The notes: generated from the sequence alone by a model not told the origin. A stretch of 19,056 nt of DNA from Oleispira sp964022115 (GCA_964022115.1 CAXIBC010000057.1:1-19056); one strand, 5' to 3'. Counted from the stretch's first letter, positions 7,168 to 15,353 are shown. Translations and numbers: made by a program.

Positions 7168-8664
7168 ATGTTTTTTGATCAACAAAGAGGGCAGTTTTTC
7201 CGTCCTTTAACGAGTAAATATCGCGCCCAGGTATTAGAGTGCCTTAAGGAGCTCTATCAGCGCCTATATAGCAGTAGCAGTGCGGATTATGGCCAGGCCC
7301 TGCAACGAGATATTGTGATTGAAATATTTCAAGAAGCCTTGGTTCGTGCTCCGATATTAGCCGATGGCGACGATGCTGAAGAGGGCATAGCGGCTAAAGA
7401 AAGCCGCTTTCGTAATAGCCGTGAGCACGCGGGCTGGGTACTGAACCAGCTATTAGAATTTGGCTGGATGGAAAAGCAGGTCGATGAAGCGACTTTGCAG
7501 AGTACTTTTGCCTTCAGTCGCCATGGTCGACAGTTTGTCGATCCTTTTATTTCAGAAAGTCGTACTTCGGCTCGAACTCGCCACCGCAATACCCGTAATA
7601 CGCGCAATTCCCTAGAAGCCTTTATTGAACGTGGAGAGGTCTATGACCTGCTCGATGCTTACGAGTATTCCGAACGCATTATCAGTGATTTTACTGATGT
7701 GATTTCTGAACTTGAAGAGCGTAAACGTGATCTGGTCAAGGAAATGGAAGATCAAATGTTGGTGCAGCGTGCGAGTGAAGAGTTTTTCGACTTTATGGAA
7801 AAACGCTTTCAGCCTGATTTAGCGGTGCGCTTATCGGCGGATAACGTGGAAAAACACCGCGATAGAATCAGCGAATTGCTCGATCAGGTGCGCGGCAAAA
7901 ATAAAGCGTATAAAAGCAAAGCGGAAGCGCGTTTACGTGAACTGTTACCGGAACTCGCGAAGCCAGGAGTCTCGGTATTATGGACTCTGCTCGATGGCAT
8001 AGAGCAGCGCATACGCAATGCCAGTGAAGTGATGCTTCCTGCCTTACGTAAAGCCTTGCATGGTTTCACTAAGCGCGCGGATATCATTATTCGACAAATG
8101 AGTTATCTCGCTTCGCAGCAGCATAATGATGTATTAAGTGTTTGTAAGCGCTTAGCGGCGTTAGCGCCAGCGGAGCAGGATCAACAATTAAAAGCCGCTG
8201 GGCAATTAATGAGTGTGCCCGAGGTGGCACTGGTTGATCCGGCCCAAGTGCGTATTGCTGCGCCGCGTAAGCGTCGAACCGTTGAAGCGGATCTTGATGA
8301 AGGTACAGAAGACTTTGATATGGATGCACGTAAAGATATTTATGTGCAGCAAGTATTAGATCAAGCTTTCTTCATCAATAACCAAACCCTGCGGGGGTAT
8401 ATGCAGCGCCACTTATTGGCTGGAGATCGCATTTCAACCAGAGACTTGCCGATTAATAATGCCAACGATTTCTTGGCCGTGGCTAATGCCATTAGCTTGG
8501 CATCGACTAGCAGTCTGTCTTCTGACTTTGAATTTGTGATGAGTTATGAATCACCTGATGAGAAGGCCACAGAGATACATGATGATGGCTATTTCTGTAA
8601 GAAAGATCACTTCACGGTGGAATTAATTAATAGCGACCCTCGTAATCAAGCTGGCGCTCAATAA
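7168..8664 (+). CDS. jetA: Wadjet JetA-family kleisin-like subunit (DUF5716 type)
   Basis: This 498-residue protein starts MFFDQQRGQFFRPLTSKYRAQ, the kind of N-terminus I associate with the JetA family of type III Wadjet-like systems (DUF5716) rather than the DUF3375 form (MksF). An upstream in-frame TTG (7123) would add 15 residues that do not look like the family; the ATG is preferred although its ribosome binding site is weak. An N-terminal winged-helix-like region (about 1-130) is followed by a helical, coiled-coil middle (for example ISELEERKRDLVKEMEDQM), an acidic linker (DLDEGTEDFDMD) and a C-terminal winged-helix-like part. In the known complexes JetA is the kleisin that bridges the SMC heads of JetC and binds JetB. 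The family call comes from pattern and from operon context (jetB and jetC follow at 14 and 10 bases). Confidence 0.82.
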   Translation: MFFDQQRGQFFRPLTSKYRAQVLECLKELYQRLYSSSSADYGQALQRDIVIEIFQEALVRAPILADGDDAEEGIAAKESRFRNSREHAGWVLNQLLEFGWMEKQVDEATLQSTFAFSRHGRQFVDPFISESRTSARTRHRNTRNTRNSLEAFIERGEVYDLLDAYEYSERIISDFTDVISELEERKRDLVKEMEDQMLVQRASEEFFDFMEKRFQPDLAVRLSADNVEKHRDRISELLDQVRGKNKAYKSKAEARLRELLPELAKPGVSVLWTLLDGIEQRIRNASEVMLPALRKALHGFTKRADIIIRQMSYLASQQHNDVLSVCKRLAALAPAEQDQQLKAAGQLMSVPEVALVDPAQVRIAAPRKRRTVEADLDEGTEDFDMDARKDIYVQQVLDQAFFINNQTLRGYMQRHLLAGDRISTRDLPINNANDFLAVANAISLASTSSLSSDFEFVMSYESPDEKATEIHDDGYFCKKDHFTVELINSDPRNQAGAQ

Positions 8665-8678
8665 TAGAGAGAAAACGA

Positions 8679-9452
8679 ATGCTGCATTTTATTGAGCAGA
8701 AATTAGAAAAACAAGGTTTGGATAGACGAGAATTATCTGAACTCCTAATCCGCTTATTGGATTATGGCGTCATCTGTCGCGATGAAAGCCAAGTTGAACA
8801 ACACTTGTATGACCGTTATTTGCGCTTAGAAGAAATCGTAGCCGATTATTTAGAGTTAATTGGTATCCGTATTCAGCACGATAAGCGTTTTCAGTTTATT
8901 CGCTTGTATCCACCGGGTGCGCAAATTCCGGGGGTGCAAGATGAGCAAGGTGCCGTGCAAAGCCCTGGCTTGCGGATGCGCTTGAATCAAAATGAAGTGG
9001 CATTGATTTTAGTCTTGCGCGCGCAATACGATAAAGCCTTGCGTGAAGGTCAAGTAGATGAGCAAGGCTGCGTCATGGTCTCGCTAGAGTCGTTAAGCAT
9101 CGCAATTAAAAACCTGTTAAAACGTACACTGCCGGAAAACATGACCGAGCGTAAACAGCTGTTTCGTCGCTTGAAGCAATTGCGTCTGATTCAAATCGCT
9201 AATGAAGATCGCTTGGATGATGGTGATATGTGGCTGCGTATTCGCCCTATGATCATGAGCTATGTGAGTGAGCAAGTACTCGCGGACCTAGTGGATGTCG
9301 AGACTGAAATAGACATTGAACCTGAGGCAGAAACTGAAACTGAAACTGAGGCTGAAACTGAAGCCGTTGTAAAAGTAAAAGAAGACGTCACGATTGAAGA
9401 AGAGCCAGCAAATCGTCTTGATAATAACGCCACAAGCTTGTTTGCTGAATAA
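8679..9452 (+). CDS. jetB: Wadjet JetB / MukE-like subunit (DUF4194)
   Basis: The 257-residue protein is predicted to be the MukE/MksE-like winged-helix subunit that binds the kleisin. Its body contains the DUF4194-like stretches LSELLIRLLDYGVICRD, YDRYLRLEEIVADYLELIG, FIRLYPPGAQIPG, LRMRLNQNEVALILVLRAQYD and RKQLFRRLKQLRLIQ. It starts at ATG 8679 behind AGAGAG. Residues 207-257 form an unusual acidic tail with Glu-Thr/Glu-Ala repeats coded by seven tandem 6-base units. The stop codon overlaps the AAGGA ribosome binding site of jetC, so translation is coupled. Confidence 0.85.
   Translation: MLHFIEQKLEKQGLDRRELSELLIRLLDYGVICRDESQVEQHLYDRYLRLEEIVADYLELIGIRIQHDKRFQFIRLYPPGAQIPGVQDEQGAVQSPGLRMRLNQNEVALILVLRAQYDKALREGQVDEQGCVMVSLESLSIAIKNLLKRTLPENMTERKQLFRRLKQLRLIQIANEDRLDDGDMWLRIRPMIMSYVSEQVLADLVDVETEIDIEPEAETETETEAETEAVVKVKEDVTIEEEPANRLDNNATSLFAE
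9324..9365 (+). repeat. Seven tandem 6-base repeats (GAAACT-type) in jetB
   Basis: The units are GAGGCA, three GAAACT, GAGGCT, GAAACT and GAAGCC, coding for (Glu-Ala/Thr)7 in the acidic tail of JetB. The 6-base period keeps the frame, so slippage would change tail length by two residues at a time. Confidence 0.85.
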
Positions 9453-9462
9453 GGAATAGACA

Positions 9463-12400
9463 GTGTTTTTGAAGAAATTTGTATATGTAAACTGGGGCAA
9501 TATTCCGGCACTCGAATTCGATTTTGGGCCGATCAATTTATTATCCGGTGGCAACGGTTCAGGTAAAACCACCGCCGCTGATGCCATTCAAACTGTGATG
9601 ACTGCGGCTCACGATACCTTATTTCATTATAATCCAGGTCAAGATGAAGCGACGCAGCGTGGGCGTGGCAAAAACGTGCGTACACTCGCGTCTTATGTTT
9701 TAGGCTGTGATGATGGTAGTTATGCTCGACCTAATGGGGCGGTGGGTTATTTAGCGGCTATCTTTCACCCTACGGAAGGTGAAAGTGGTGAGCCCTTTAC
9801 CGCGGTATTAGGGATCAGCGCTTCGATTGAAAAATCCGGAACCCATACCACAGCGCGACAAAATGATTTGCAATTTTATATTGTCGCTGGAGAGCAGCTA
9901 ACGTTATCGGATTTTCTACAAGAAGATGAACAGGGTAAGCGTCAGGTCATCGCCCTCGATAAAATTAATAATCATTTTAAAGGTCGTATGGATGCTAAGA
10001 GTATCGAAAAATACGATACTAAGAAGCAATACTTACGACGCTTATACGGTGCTTTACGTGGTCGCTATGATGCGGTATCAGAGCGTGAAGCGATGAATGC
10101 GGCACGAACTTTTTCGCGTTTTATGGCTTACAAACCAGTGAAAAGTATCAATGGCTTTGTTGCTAATGAAATTTTAGAAAAGAAAGATTTAGGTGATGCG
10201 ATTCGTTCTGTTTCTGACTTGATGAAAACGATTTATTCGATGGAAGCGGATGCAAAACGCTTGCAAGAAAGCATCGATATTCTTAGCTCAACTAAGCTGA
10301 CCGCCAAGACCTATATCGATCAGTGGATCGATTATAATGTGCTGGAATATACCGCTGCTAAAAGCCGCTATTTAAATGATCAAAAAGTGTATCTCGCGGC
10401 AAAAGAAAAGCAGCAGCATTTACGTGATGATCTATTAAATGCCGAGCAAGAACGCGAGCAATCTCAAGAACGTCGCAGTCAATTACGCGAACAGTTGATT
10501 GCTATGGAAGCTCAGCGCTTAGGCATTGATGCCTTGCAAGACAAAGATCAGTGTGAACAAAAAGTAGAATCGGGTAAACAGCAGTTGCAGCAGCAAGCTA
10601 TGCTGCTCTTAGAGCAAGATAAAGCCTCGCAGTTTTCTTTACAAGCGACTGAAAGTCTCTATAAAGCCTTGCAAAAATCAACCATAGCGATTGATTTACC
10701 CTCTTTAGGCCAGCGCAAGCTGATTGATATGGCCAAGAATGTTGCGGCGATTGCGGACGCTGGCGCGGTGGATTTTCCGACCTTATTAGGTAAAGATTGG
10801 GTTGACCTAAGTCCACTAGAAGCGCACTTAGAAACGGCGCAACAGAATCAACAGTTGATGAACCAGTGGCGCGAGCGTTGGTTCAGTGGTGAATTAGAAA
10901 GCTCAGGTATTCCTTTGCGGGACCAGCTCGCTAAGCTAGTCGACCGTCGTGAACAAAAAGTTCAGCAAGTTAAGCGTCAAATTGCGCAAAAGCAAGGCGA
11001 TATCGATAGTCTTGAAGCGCGGGAGTTAAATTACCCACACTTTGTACGCATTGCTTTAGAAACCATTCGCCGAGAATGCCCACAAGCAGAACCTTGTGTA
11101 TTAGCCGACTACGTTGAAATTACCGACCCCGAATGGCAAAACGCTATAGAAGGGTATATCGGTGGCGCGCGTTTTAGCATTATTGTCGAATCTGAATACG
11201 AAGCAGAAGCTGCTCGGATCGTACGTTCGATACAAGGGGGAAGCCGAGCGCGAGTGGTGCAGGGCAGTAAAGCGAAAAAAGACTGTGATCGAATGAAGTT
11301 AGCGGATAATTCGATTATGCACCTAATGTCTTTTGAGCATGCGACGGCGCGTCATTATTTACAAGCCAGTTATGGTTCTGTAGAGCAAGTGCGAGACGTC
11401 ACTGCTTTGCGTCAAACCCGTCGTGGGGTGACGAAAGAAGGGTTAGGCAGTGGTGCGTATTCCATCTATCGCTGCGATCTAAACGATGCTGAGCTTGTTT
11501 TTGGCCAAGGTGCGCGTGAGCGTGCGTTAGCGGCAAAACAATCAGAACTTGGCAGCTTGATTGATCAAGCGAATGAAGCCCAGTTAAGTGCGAAGCAGGT
11601 GCAGGATATTTTATTGGCGGTCAATAACTTACGCCATGTGGTATTTGCCAATACCATTAAGGATATTTTAGAAACTCATTACCAGATACAGCAAGCCGAG
11701 GCGGCACTCGCAAAAGTTGATCTGTCGGACTTTTCTGCGTTGGAGCAAGAGTTCTCGCTTTTAAAGCAGAAAGGTGACGAACTGGATCAGCAGATTCAAC
11801 GTTTGGATGGCACGACAGGGCGTATTGAGCAGCAGCTTAAAGATAGCGAGCGTCTATGTAAGAAATTGAGCGATCAGCAAGAGGAGACGTCTTATATTGC
11901 TGAGGGTAAAGAGGATAACTTGCGTAAGATTGTCAGTGTTTGGCCTGAATTCAACGCTCAGACACGACTTAAAGAGGCGGATGAAGAAGCTGCGAATAGC
12001 CCTGCGGATGCCATCGAAAATCATCGTAAATCTGTTTATAGCGAGATGAATTCAAAGGTTCATGAAATTGAACGTAATATTGCTGAACATAACCAGACCT
12101 GCCAAACCCTAGACGCCATTGTTTATGACCCGAATTATCGGGAAGAGCATGGGGTGCCATTCTTTAAAGATGTATGTGCATTGCAGCGGGAAGTTGAGCG
12201 GGTGCATAACCGTATTCGTAATAACATCTTGGTAGAAAAACAAGATAAGTTAAGCGGTTTAAAAGAAAGCTTTAATAGCGCGTTTGTGACCAATCTTTGC
12301 CATTCTATTTATCAATCGATTAACGATGGTAAGCGGGTATTAGAAGATTTAAATAAAGAGCTGGCTCATCATAAGTTCGGTGCTGATAAAGAAGGTTATT

Positions 12401-13104
12401 GGTTTGACTGGGAATGGGTGCCTGAATATAAAGAATATTGGCAGTTCTTTGATGAAGTGATTAAATCACCGAGTCTTGGGGATGGCGCTACCTTATTTGA
12501 TGCGGGCTTAAGCAAAAATTCTCAGCGTATTCGAGATCAACTAATGGCGATGCTATTAGATGAAGACGAAGTGAAGGCTATGCGTGAATTAGAGCGTATA
12601 TCCGATTATCGAAACTATCGCGCCTATGAAATTTATAAGCAACCATTGAATAAAGAGCCGATTGCTTTAAGTCAATATGGCACTGGCTCTGGTGGTCAGT
12701 TAGAAACCCCGGCTTATATTATTCGCAGTGCCGCGATAACCTCGGCTTTCCGCTTTAACGAAGGGGATACGCATTTGCGTACCGTACTGGTGGATGAGGC
12801 TTTCTCTAAAATGGATGAAACCCGTTCTAAAGAAGTGATTAATTATTTAACCGAAGCGTTAGGCTTGCAGTTATCTTTTATTATGCCAACCAGCAAGGCG
12901 GGGCCTTTTATGGACTTGATCTCCAATCAGTTTGTATTCAGTAAAGTGCCATTAGCCGGTGGGGCGACAAAAGGTGAGTTACAAACTAAGGTGCTGGTGG
13001 ATCGTCAAGAGTGTAATCAAGATCGAATTAAAGAACTGTGGGCGCACCATAGGCAATCGATTCGCCATCAAGCGGGGCTCGATTTTATGGAAGAGTTCGT
13101 CTAG
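9463..13104 (+). CDS. jetC: Wadjet JetC / MukB-like SMC ATPase
   Basis: The 1213-residue protein has the SMC plan. The N-terminal half-ATPase carries Walker A GGNGSGKTT (residues 29-37) after LEFDFGPINLLS. Long coiled coils with many Gln, Glu and Arg residues follow, with a hinge-like globular region around 530-690 (DPEWQNAIEGYIGG, then RARVVQGSKAKKD), and a second coiled coil. The C-terminal half-ATPase has the signature-like GTGSGGQ (1073-1079) and Walker B TVLVDEAF (1107-1114) with Asp1111 and Glu1112. All catalytic motifs are intact, so it should hydrolyse ATP. It starts at GTG 9463, with AAGGA 6 bases before it. It is shorter than MukB (nearly 1500 residues) and fits the JetC/MksB size class. 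With JetA and JetB it should form a DNA-translocating, loop-extruding complex. Confidence 0.9.
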   Translation: MFLKKFVYVNWGNIPALEFDFGPINLLSGGNGSGKTTAADAIQTVMTAAHDTLFHYNPGQDEATQRGRGKNVRTLASYVLGCDDGSYARPNGAVGYLAAIFHPTEGESGEPFTAVLGISASIEKSGTHTTARQNDLQFYIVAGEQLTLSDFLQEDEQGKRQVIALDKINNHFKGRMDAKSIEKYDTKKQYLRRLYGALRGRYDAVSEREAMNAARTFSRFMAYKPVKSINGFVANEILEKKDLGDAIRSVSDLMKTIYSMEADAKRLQESIDILSSTKLTAKTYIDQWIDYNVLEYTAAKSRYLNDQKVYLAAKEKQQHLRDDLLNAEQEREQSQERRSQLREQLIAMEAQRLGIDALQDKDQCEQKVESGKQQLQQQAMLLLEQDKASQFSLQATESLYKALQKSTIAIDLPSLGQRKLIDMAKNVAAIADAGAVDFPTLLGKDWVDLSPLEAHLETAQQNQQLMNQWRERWFSGELESSGIPLRDQLAKLVDRREQKVQQVKRQIAQKQGDIDSLEARELNYPHFVRIALETIRRECPQAEPCVLADYVEITDPEWQNAIEGYIGGARFSIIVESEYEAEAARIVRSIQGGSRARVVQGSKAKKDCDRMKLADNSIMHLMSFEHATARHYLQASYGSVEQVRDVTALRQTRRGVTKEGLGSGAYSIYRCDLNDAELVFGQGARERALAAKQSELGSLIDQANEAQLSAKQVQDILLAVNNLRHVVFANTIKDILETHYQIQQAEAALAKVDLSDFSALEQEFSLLKQKGDELDQQIQRLDGTTGRIEQQLKDSERLCKKLSDQQEETSYIAEGKEDNLRKIVSVWPEFNAQTRLKEADEEAANSPADAIENHRKSVYSEMNSKVHEIERNIAEHNQTCQTLDAIVYDPNYREEHGVPFFKDVCALQREVERVHNRIRNNILVEKQDKLSGLKESFNSAFVTNLCHSIYQSINDGKRVLEDLNKELAHHKFGADKEGYWFDWEWVPEYKEYWQFFDEVIKSPSLGDGATLFDAGLSKNSQRIRDQLMAMLLDEDEVKAMRELERISDYRNYRAYEIYKQPLNKEPIALSQYGTGSGGQLETPAYIIRSAAITSAFRFNEGDTHLRTVLVDEAFSKMDETRSKEVINYLTEALGLQLSFIMPTSKAGPFMDLISNQFVFSKVPLAGGATKGELQTKVLVDRQECNQDRIKELWAHHRQSIRHQAGLDFMEEFV

Positions 13105-13127
13105 GCTTGAAAATAAAGATGAGTAAG

Positions 13128-13154
13128 GTGGCGACAGACAATTGTTGCCATTTT
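13128..13154 (+). terminator. Probable terminator of the jetABC operon
   Basis: About 24 bases after the jetC stop, GGCGACA pairs with TGTTGCC (one G-U pair) around a 6-base loop. The stem can be extended by 1-3 further pairs at its base and is followed by TTTT. The U-tract is short, so efficiency may be modest. Confidence 0.5.
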
Positions 13155-13174
13155 ATGAAACTTTCTCATCTCAC

Positions 13175-13236
13175 GCTTTCAGGGCTAGCGCTGTTGAAAT
13201 CCCGTGGGTATGATAAGCACGTTAAATCCTGAAAGC
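13175..13236 (+). repeat. Inverted repeat in the csp leader (9-bp arms)
   Basis: GCTTTCAGG (13175-13183) is perfectly complementary to CCTGAAAGC (13228-13236), with 44 bases between. It lies between the jet terminator and the cold-shock gene and could form the base of a larger leader structure. No clear sigma70 promoter could be placed here, so whether the arms lie in the csp transcript is uncertain. Confidence 0.5.
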
Positions 13237-13274
13237 TATTTCATGGAAGGAACGATAGGATGCTGGCACTACAG

Positions 13275-13303
13275 GTAAATAACTAAGGTTATAAGTTATT
13301 TAC
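13275..13303 (+). repeat. Perfect 10-bp inverted repeat in the csp leader
   Basis: GTAAATAACT (13275-13284) pairs perfectly with AGTTATTTAC (13294-13303) around a 9-base loop. It is AT-rich and has no U-tract, so it is not a typical terminator. A second small hairpin (CCCCA-GTTT-TGGGG, 13331-13344) follows before the csp start at 13368. Such stems in a cold-shock leader could act as a temperature-sensitive element; alternatively the 10-bp repeat could be an operator. Confidence 0.6.
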
Positions 13304-13367
13304 TAACGAGTTCAGTAATAGAAACTAAAGCCCCAGTTTTGGGGTATGAATAAAGAACGAGAGACTT

Positions 13368-13583
13368 ATGTCTGAGCAATTAAAAAACGGTACTGTAAAA
13401 TGGTTTAACGATGAGAAAGGCTATGGCTTTATTTCTCAAGAAGATGGTGGCGCTGATGTTTTTGTACATTTCCGTGCGATCAATGGTTCTGGCCGACTGA
13501 GTTTGGCTGAAGGCCAAGCGGTTACTTTCGAAGTCGTTGATGGCCAGAAAGGTCCTCAAGCTGAGAACGTTACGCCGCTTTAA
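13368..13583 (+). CDS. CspA-family cold-shock protein
   Basis: The 71-residue protein is one cold-shock domain of standard length, with GTVKWFNDEKGYGFI (RNP1 core GYGFI) and DVFVHF (RNP2). These binding faces hold single-stranded RNA or DNA; such proteins act as RNA chaperones in the cytoplasm. The start is set by the conserved MSEQLKNGTVKWFN N-terminus, with a weak AGAGA upstream. Proteins of this family may be cold-inducible or constitutive, and the sequence does not say which; the hairpin-rich leader makes post-transcriptional control plausible. Csp paralogues are too alike to assign a letter. Confidence 0.95.
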   Translation: MSEQLKNGTVKWFNDEKGYGFISQEDGGADVFVHFRAINGSGRLSLAEGQAVTFEVVDGQKGPQAENVTPL

Positions 13584-13586
13584 TCA

Positions 13587-13610
13587 GTTATTCTTTAGCT
13601 AAAGAATAAC
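13587..13610. repeat. 24-bp perfect palindrome after the csp stop
   Basis: GTTATTCTTTAG is followed directly by its reverse complement CTAAAGAATAAC. In RNA it would form a 3' hairpin three bases after the stop codon. There is no following U-tract, so it is more likely a stabilising 3' hairpin or a protein site than the terminator, which lies 45 bases further on. Confidence 0.75.
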
Positions 13611-13655
13611 GGTTAAAAGTACGGTACTTGCTCTTTTCCTTAGTTGGATTATGAG

Positions 13656-13687
13656 AAAAAAACCCAGCCTATGCTGGGTTTTTTTTT
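13656..13687 (+). terminator. Strong intrinsic terminator of csp
   Basis: AACCCAGC and GCTGGGTT form a GC-rich stem with loop CTAT, flanked by an A-run upstream and nine Ts at 13679-13687. The A-run and the T-run extend the stem and would also allow some termination in the opposite direction. Confidence 0.93.
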
Positions 13688-13736
13688 GTCTATATAGTGT
13701 AAAATGCTTGTTCAATTAATAAGGTATAGGTCCTGA

Positions 13737-15179
13737 ATGACCACGTTAATCCCTGGACAGCAGCTGACAAAAGAACCACTTCAACAAGCTGATAAAGAAT
13801 CGATCCCTGATGCTGTGGACCATTCGGCGCCGGATATTTCTGCTCCAACGGTGACGCTGCAAGTTCACCCTTGGCGTTCTGAACTGTATGAAGAGCTGCA
13901 TAATAGACCCTCGCCTATTATTGAAGGCGCGTGTCAGATCACTCATTTTACAGTGATGTTTGGTGATGCTAAGCAAGCGGTTTATGAACATGTTGTTGAT
14001 TTGTGCAAACGCTTTAGCATGCCTGCGCCGGCAGAAGATTCGAGTTGTTTATATTTGGATTTTGGTGGCTTTGAACTGCGCTGGGAGCGTCATTTAGAAT
14101 TCGCCAACTTCACGTTTATCTGCCCGAATGTTGAGCCTTTTTCTGCTGACGCTTTGTCTTTTATTCCTAAAGATTGGTTAGCGACCATACCCGGTAATGT
14201 CGTAGTCGCTTTGCACCTAGCACTGATTGAGCACGAGCCAAGTCATGAAGAGTTGCATCAATGGTTTGAAGGGCAGCGCTGGAATGCGTCTAAAGTTGCT
14301 TTTGAGCGCGGCGCCGCATGGACTGCGTTTAAATTACACAGTGATGGTTTTGGTCGCATACTTGCCCATGGCAATCAGTTAAACCCCTATCAAAAAGGGC
14401 GCTTAGTACAGCGCTTAATAGAGATAGAAACCTACCGTTTAATGTCGTTATTAGGTTTGCCTGTAGCCCGTGAGTTAAATCCCGCTATTACTCAAATTGA
14501 AGACACGTTAGCGGTATTAAACCAACGCATTGCCGATACTCAAAACGAAGATAATGAACGCACCTTATTAACTGAGTTATCACAGCTAGCCGCAAAAATT
14601 GAACAGCATCGCTCCAATACCAATTTTCGCTTTTCGGCGACTAATGCTTATTATGATTTGGTGGGTGACCGCTTACATCAGCTGCATGAATCACCAATAG
14701 GTGGGGCGCAGTCTTTACAAGAGTTTTTAGATAGACGCTTAAGTCCTGGGATAAAAACTTGCCAGTCGGTGCGCGACCGCCTAGAAGACTTGTCTCGTCG
14801 TATTCACCGGACAACGAGTTTATTACGTACCCGGGTAGAGTTATCCATTGAAGCTCAAAACCAGACCTTATTGACCTCGATGAATCGCCGTAGTCACTTG
14901 CAATTAAGATTGCAGCAAACGGTAGAAGGCTTATCTGTGGTAGCGATAGGGTATTATACCTTGTCGCTTATGGGTTATGCGTTTGACGCTTCGAAAGCGC
15001 TTGGTTTACCACTTAATAAAGAAATTGCTTCTGGTATTGCGATGCCGATTGTGTTGGCGACTATCTATTTTGGTATGAAAAGGATACGTAAGCATTTGAC
15101 CAAGCAAAGTAAAAAATCCGGTGACCCTTTAAAAGAAATAATGCATGAGCGTTTTGATAAAGCCGAGCTGGATGAGTAA
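13737..15179 (+). CDS. DUF3422 family membrane-anchored protein
   Basis: The 480-residue protein matches the DUF3422 family known from many proteobacteria. Landmarks are HPWRSELYEELHNRPSP near residue 43, FGRILAHGNQLNPYQKGRLVQRL, IEIETYRLMSLLGLPVAREL and a long helical part with FRFSATNAYYDLVGDRL and a basic DRRLSPGIKTCQSVRDR. Two hydrophobic helices close to the C-terminus (about 396-414 and 430-447) with a short connecting loop and a basic tail suggest anchoring in the inner membrane with the large N-terminal part in the cytoplasm. No enzyme motif is visible and the function is unknown. The first ATG is used; it follows the csp terminator, so it has its own promoter, of which only a weak TAAAAT (about 13700) is seen. 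Confidence 0.88.
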   Translation: MTTLIPGQQLTKEPLQQADKESIPDAVDHSAPDISAPTVTLQVHPWRSELYEELHNRPSPIIEGACQITHFTVMFGDAKQAVYEHVVDLCKRFSMPAPAEDSSCLYLDFGGFELRWERHLEFANFTFICPNVEPFSADALSFIPKDWLATIPGNVVVALHLALIEHEPSHEELHQWFEGQRWNASKVAFERGAAWTAFKLHSDGFGRILAHGNQLNPYQKGRLVQRLIEIETYRLMSLLGLPVARELNPAITQIEDTLAVLNQRIADTQNEDNERTLLTELSQLAAKIEQHRSNTNFRFSATNAYYDLVGDRLHQLHESPIGGAQSLQEFLDRRLSPGIKTCQSVRDRLEDLSRRIHRTTSLLRTRVELSIEAQNQTLLTSMNRRSHLQLRLQQTVEGLSVVAIGYYTLSLMGYAFDASKALGLPLNKEIASGIAMPIVLATIYFGMKRIRKHLTKQSKKSGDPLKEIMHERFDKAELDE

Positions 15180-15217
15180 CCCTAAGGGCTGTGGCAATTT
15201 AATGACGTTTATACCGT

Positions 15218-15321
15218 TATCTTGCTGAGGGTGATTAAGTCATATTTCATAATATGACTTTTACCCTTTGTAACTTATTGAAAAATAACAAAATATAAAC
15301 TCTGGTCTATATCTTGCTGAG
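15218..15321 (+). repeat. 12-base direct repeat TATCTTGCTGAG, two copies
   Basis: TATCTTGCTGAG occurs at 15218-15229 and again at 15310-15321, on either side of the terminator-like hairpin. The second copy forms the left arm of a hairpin that reaches the ribosome binding site of the next gene. Confidence 0.7.
15237..15262 (+). terminator. Hairpin after the DUF3422 gene, possible terminator
   Basis: AAGTCATATT and AATATGACTT form a perfect 10-bp stem around loop TCAT; the stem ends in TTTT. It is AT-rich, so it may be weak. It lies 57 bases after the stop codon. Confidence 0.5.
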
Positions 15322-15347
15322 TGCTGAATATATGTACTTAGCAAGGG
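15313..15347 (+). promoter_or_regulatory. Hairpin overlapping the ribosome binding site of the 15354 gene
   Basis: CTTGCTGAGT (15313-15322) can pair with ACTTAGCAAG (15336-15345) over 10 bp with one G-U pair. The right arm contains most of the Shine-Dalgarno AAGGG (15343-15347), which sits 6 bases before the ATG. If transcribed, the structure could hide the site and limit translation. Confidence 0.5.
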
Positions 15348-15353
15348 TTATAC

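Noticed and set aside
9260..9587. Minus-strand frames rich in Ser/Val opposite the jetB end
   Set aside because: They are the antisense reading of the Glu-Thr/Glu-Ala repeat and have no ribosome binding site.
13194..13214. TTGAAA/TATGAT promoter for csp
   Set aside because: The spacing is only 9 bases, too short for a sigma70 promoter.
13105..13367. A JetD remnant or small gene after jetC
   Set aside because: No frame of useful length in this stretch resembles DUF3322/DUF2220; it holds only hairpins and the csp leader.
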